A DNA stretch of 8,991 bases from an uncultured Clostridia bacterium (lineage in GTDB: Bacteria; Bacillota; Clostridia; Lachnospirales; Lachnospiraceae): contig CAMUFS010000111.1 of the NCBI GenBank assembly GCA_947088195.1, forward strand, positions 1-8,991, read 5' to 3'. Positions 6,821 to 8,991 of the stretch are shown one piece after another. The notes under the pieces are model-generated. The model saw nothing but the letters and a program-made list of their open reading frames with translations, was not told the DNA's origin and ran no database searches. Each line of letters begins with the position of its first letter. Position 1 is the stretch's first letter. Both the position numbers and the translations under genes were made by a program.

Positions 6821-7798
6821 ATGCCTAAAAAATCCTTGCAAACAGCAGAACAACTTTCTTTAGAAATAGCTCCCTTAAAAAATTGTTCTGTTAAGGAATC
6901 AAAACTTTATCACTTAAATGTATTTCAGCCCAAAATTATGTGCCAGCCTACCTATGTTAGAGAAAATGGACTGATTTTCACAGATAACAGCTTACAATGG
7001 TTAAAAACCTTACAGGATGAATCTGTTGACTTAGTTTTTGCTGATCCTCCTTATAATATAAAAAAAGCAGACTGGGATAAATTTGACTCACAAGAAACAT
7101 ATATTGAATGGTCACTGCAATGGATAGAGGAAGCGGCTCGAATCCTAAAGCCTACAGGCAGCTTATACATTTGTGGGTTTAGCGAAATATTAGCTGATCT
7201 AAAACATCCGGCAATGCGCTATTTTTCAGGATGCAAATGGCTTATCTGGCACTATAGAAATAAGGCCAATCTCGGAAACGATTGGGGAAGATCTCATGAA
7301 AGTATTTTGCATTTTAGAAAAACTAAAAAATTTAATTTAAATATAGATGAAATCAGAATCCCTTATGGTAATCACACTTTAAAATATCCTTCACACCCTC
7401 AAGCAGAAAGCAGCCAGTATTCAAATAGAAAAAAGGACTCGCCTATATGGACGCCAAATCCATTAGGCGCGAAACCAAAAGACGTGTTTGAAATTCCAAC
7501 CACCTGTAATGGAATGGAAGAAAAAACGAAACATCCTACCCAAAAACCGGAAGAATTACTTCGAAAACTTATATTGGCTTCCAGTAAAGTAGGTGATGTT
7601 GTGCTTGACCCTTTTTCTGGATCAGGAACAACACTGGTAGTTGCAGAACAATTACAACGACTGTGGATTGGATGTGAAATGAATGAAGAATATAATTTCT
7701 GGGCAATTAATAGAATAGACCATGTTCTTCCACAACCGATAGAAAATTGGATCAAATATGATAAAGAAAATGCAAAAAGGAGAGAATCTATACGATGA
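6821..7798 (+). CDS. site-specific DNA adenine-N6 methyltransferase, beta class
   Basis: A 325-residue modification enzyme that would transfer a methyl group from SAM to N6 of adenine at a specific DNA site. Seen in order: a ~50-residue N-terminal extension; DNSLQWLKTL (55-64); catalytic motif IV VFADPPYNI (72-80); ILKPTGSLYICGFSEIL (108-124); a central variable part (about 130-230) likely containing target recognition; HPTQKP (238-243, motif X region); and SAM-binding motif I VLDPFSGSGTT (261-271). Motif IV before motif I makes it beta class, and DPPY favours adenine N6 over cytosine N4. The middle (GNHTLKYPSHPQAE, WTPNPLGAKPKDV) resembles the MboII-like subgroup from memory; the target site is not deducible. 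ATG 6821 has GGAGG 7 nt upstream. Its stop overlaps the next gene's start (ATGA). Its A/T-rich codons differ from the operon, suggesting transfer. Confidence 0.92.
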   Translation: MPKKSLQTAEQLSLEIAPLKNCSVKESKLYHLNVFQPKIMCQPTYVRENGLIFTDNSLQWLKTLQDESVDLVFADPPYNIKKADWDKFDSQETYIEWSLQWIEEAARILKPTGSLYICGFSEILADLKHPAMRYFSGCKWLIWHYRNKANLGNDWGRSHESILHFRKTKKFNLNIDEIRIPYGNHTLKYPSHPQAESSQYSNRKKDSPIWTPNPLGAKPKDVFEIPTTCNGMEEKTKHPTQKPEELLRKLILASSKVGDVVLDPFSGSGTTLVVAEQLQRLWIGCEMNEEYNFWAINRIDHVLPQPIENWIKYDKENAKRRESIR

Positions 7799-8685
7799 CA
7801 CTATCACAATTAATAGAGTGGGCAAAAAATAAAAATCGCTTTCAAACTATCGATGATTATTCTTCCTTTTGTGAAGAATATTTATCTTTCATAACGGATG
7901 GTCTACAAGCCGTTATTGTCTCTCAAAATGAAAATCATTACCGCTTTTTTCAATATCGTGAAGATGGCAATTTTAATGTTTCACGTCCTATAAACAGCAA
8001 TCTTATGATTTCTATTGAAGATTTTTATTTGGCGAAGCAAAATTTTAATTATGCCATACAACATATAAGAGAAATTAAAGAGAATCCTTATCTTAAAGGA
8101 TTAATAAATAAATTTATATACACTTGTCAACAAATGATTGGTGTAGCATTAGATGCACTTCCAGCAGGAGAAAGCAATAAAGCACGAAAAATAAATGGAG
8201 ACTTATTTGAGCGTTACATAAGATTGATCTTGCAAAATATTGGAATTTCTGTTCATGACGGAATCGTTTCTGTTCCAGTTATTGTAAACAATGAAGAATT
8301 GTTCAAAATGTCTTATCAACATGATATTATTGTTAAAGAAGATGGCGAAGTTAAAGCTATTGGTTCTGTAAAAACTTCAAGTAAAGATCGAATAGACAAA
8401 ATATTCATTGACAAATTTTTGTATAATCGTTTAACCAATGCAACTACTCCACATTTTGCAATATTTCTTAACGATGTGCAGCGAAAAGGTAAGGAACCTT
8501 ATTTTGGCATCAACACCACATTTTTAACTGGACATTTCAAAGGATACACAATCAAATTAAATCCTTTAGATGGCGTTTATTATTGTGATCTACGGCCAAA
8601 TATGCTCACAGATGATATTTTATCCTCACAGATTCGATCTCTTGATATTTTACTTACAGAAGATATTTGGAAATTTATTGAGTAA
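7795..8685 (+). CDS. probable type II restriction endonuclease of unrecognised family
   Basis: A 296-residue, probably soluble protein; no signal peptide or membrane segment is visible. I do not recognise the family. Context gives the main evidence: it overlaps the methyltransferase stop by 4 nt (ATGA), so the two are co-translated as a typical modification-restriction pair. Seen: a helix with E139 in NGDLFERYIRLILQNIGI (134-151), then D177 in YQHDIIV, then GSVKTSSKDR (190-199) with S191 and K193, then a charged helix DKIFIDKFLYNRL (201-213) with D201 and D206. This strand-turn-strand-helix pattern looks like a PD-(D/E)xK nuclease core in which serine replaces the usual acid before xK, as reported for Cfr10I and NgoMIV-type enzymes. 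Assigning it is inference. The weak AAGGAGA site lies 11 nt upstream. Very A/T-rich, like its partner. An alternative is a non-nuclease accessory protein of the methyltransferase. Confidence 0.7.
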   Translation: MTLSQLIEWAKNKNRFQTIDDYSSFCEEYLSFITDGLQAVIVSQNENHYRFFQYREDGNFNVSRPINSNLMISIEDFYLAKQNFNYAIQHIREIKENPYLKGLINKFIYTCQQMIGVALDALPAGESNKARKINGDLFERYIRLILQNIGISVHDGIVSVPVIVNNEELFKMSYQHDIIVKEDGEVKAIGSVKTSSKDRIDKIFIDKFLYNRLTNATTPHFAIFLNDVQRKGKEPYFGINTTFLTGHFKGYTIKLNPLDGVYYCDLRPNMLTDDILSSQIRSLDILLTEDIWKFIE

Positions 8686-8719
8686 TTTTCCAATATAAAA
8701 CTAAGAAATCATAACCTAC

Positions 8720-8870
8720 AATAAGACATTATGTTCGAGAGATGGCTACTCAGAAAACTAGTACGACAATAAATTTCCCTCGAACATACCTATAAAAATC
8801 TATCTTAGTAATAATCCGGGAATGTTTATTTTTTCTATATGATACTTTATACAAAACATAGCGTCTTATT
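8720..8870. repeat. nested inverted repeats, possible structured RNA or recognition site
   Basis: Three complementary pairs nest without crossing. AATAAGAC (8720-8727) pairs with GTCTTATT (8863-8870), 8 bp. TATGTTCGAG (8730-8739) pairs with CTCGAACATA (8779-8788), 10 bp with a 39-nt loop. ATGTTT (8822-8827) pairs with AAACAT (8854-8859), 6 bp. The fold would be a closing stem over two hairpins. The 10-bp stem is the strong one; the shorter ones are less certain in A/T-rich DNA. No known RNA family is recognised. Confidence 0.45.
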
Positions 8871-8934
8871 ATTTTCGAAAGAGGTCCGCAGAACCAAAGT
8901 ATTAGTATCCTCCGTCACCCCGCTCCCGCTTAGT

Positions 8935-8991
8935 GAAAAACGTAGCGGATGCTAAACTCGTAAGAAACCTCGTTAAGCACCGACGTTTTTC
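8935..8991. repeat. 9-bp inverted repeat at window edge, possibly an arm of a larger palindrome
   Basis: GAAAAACGT (8935-8943) is the exact reverse complement of ACGTTTTTC (8983-8991), with 39 nt between. Inside lies a weaker stem, GCTAAAC with GTTAAGC (8951-8957, 8971-8977), with one A-A mismatch. The right arm ends at the last base of the window, so the true arm length is unknown. Confidence 0.5.

Larger units (their letters stand above)
8686..8991. other. 306-nt tail with no convincing gene
   Basis: After the endonuclease stop no frame of useful length with a start and ribosome binding site is visible on either strand. No GC-rich hairpin with a T-run follows the cassette, so its terminator is not identified. 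The first ~195 nt are A/T-rich and contain nested inverted repeats. From about 8881 the base composition turns abruptly richer in G and C (GTCACCCCGCTCCCGC at 8914-8929), suggesting a junction with another element continuing past the edge. Confidence 0.6.

Noticed and set aside
6774..8991. An integrated phage or transposon carrying the restriction genes.
   Set aside because: No integrase, transposase or repeated tRNA 3' end is visible in the window, so only horizontal gain, not the vehicle, can be suggested.
8686..8991. A CRISPR array or group II intron end in the tail.
   Set aside because: There is no regular repeat-spacer pattern, and none of the conserved intron 5' or 3' terminal sequences are seen.

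Overview
The window reads as a piece of a Firmicutes chromosome, most likely class Clostridia and plausibly family Lachnospiraceae. The reasons are the gene order dgt-dnaG-rpoD-trmK-Nif3-like, a short (373-residue) housekeeping sigma factor, strong AGGAGG-type ribosome binding sites, and a downstream TGS-domain nucleoside kinase. The genus cannot be fixed from the sequence alone.

Region 1 (1-6528, minus strand) is a six-gene macromolecular-synthesis operon, read from right to left. A strong sigma-A-type promoter (6500-6528) drives a dGTPase-like HD hydrolase, then DNA primase, the primary sigma factor RpoD, tRNA m1A22 methyltransferase TrmK, a Nif3/DUF34 dinuclear-metal protein, and a TGS-P-loop nucleoside kinase that runs off the left edge. 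Gaps are short (17, 39, 20 and 35 nt) and trmK overlaps the Nif3-like gene by 11 nt. The operon links nucleotide-pool control, replication priming, transcription initiation and tRNA modification.

Region 2 (6529-6773) is a divergent hinge. An AT-rich spacer separates the dgt promoter from a plus-strand promoter for a single tRNA-Leu(CAG), which ends in a strong rho-independent terminator. A perfect 12-bp palindrome covers the -10 and start-site area of the tRNA promoter.

Region 3 (6774-8685, plus strand) is a compact two-gene cassette, clearly more AT-rich than the operon. It encodes a beta-class DNA adenine methyltransferase (motif IV DPPY, then HPTQKP, then motif I DPFSGSGTT), overlapped by 4 nt (ATGA) by a 296-residue protein that is very probably the partner restriction endonuclease. 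The second protein is not from a family I recognise. It carries a D177...S191-V-K193 arrangement that looks like a variant PD-(D/E)xK site. This is the accessory cargo of the window and looks horizontally acquired next to a tRNA gene.

Region 4 (8686-8991) has no convincing gene. It holds nested inverted repeats (8720-8870) that could fold as a structured RNA or act as a DNA recognition site. An abrupt GC-richer block follows (about 8881-8991) whose last 57 bases are bounded by a perfect 9-bp inverted repeat cut by the window edge. I saw no CRISPR array, transposase, integrase or rRNA gene.
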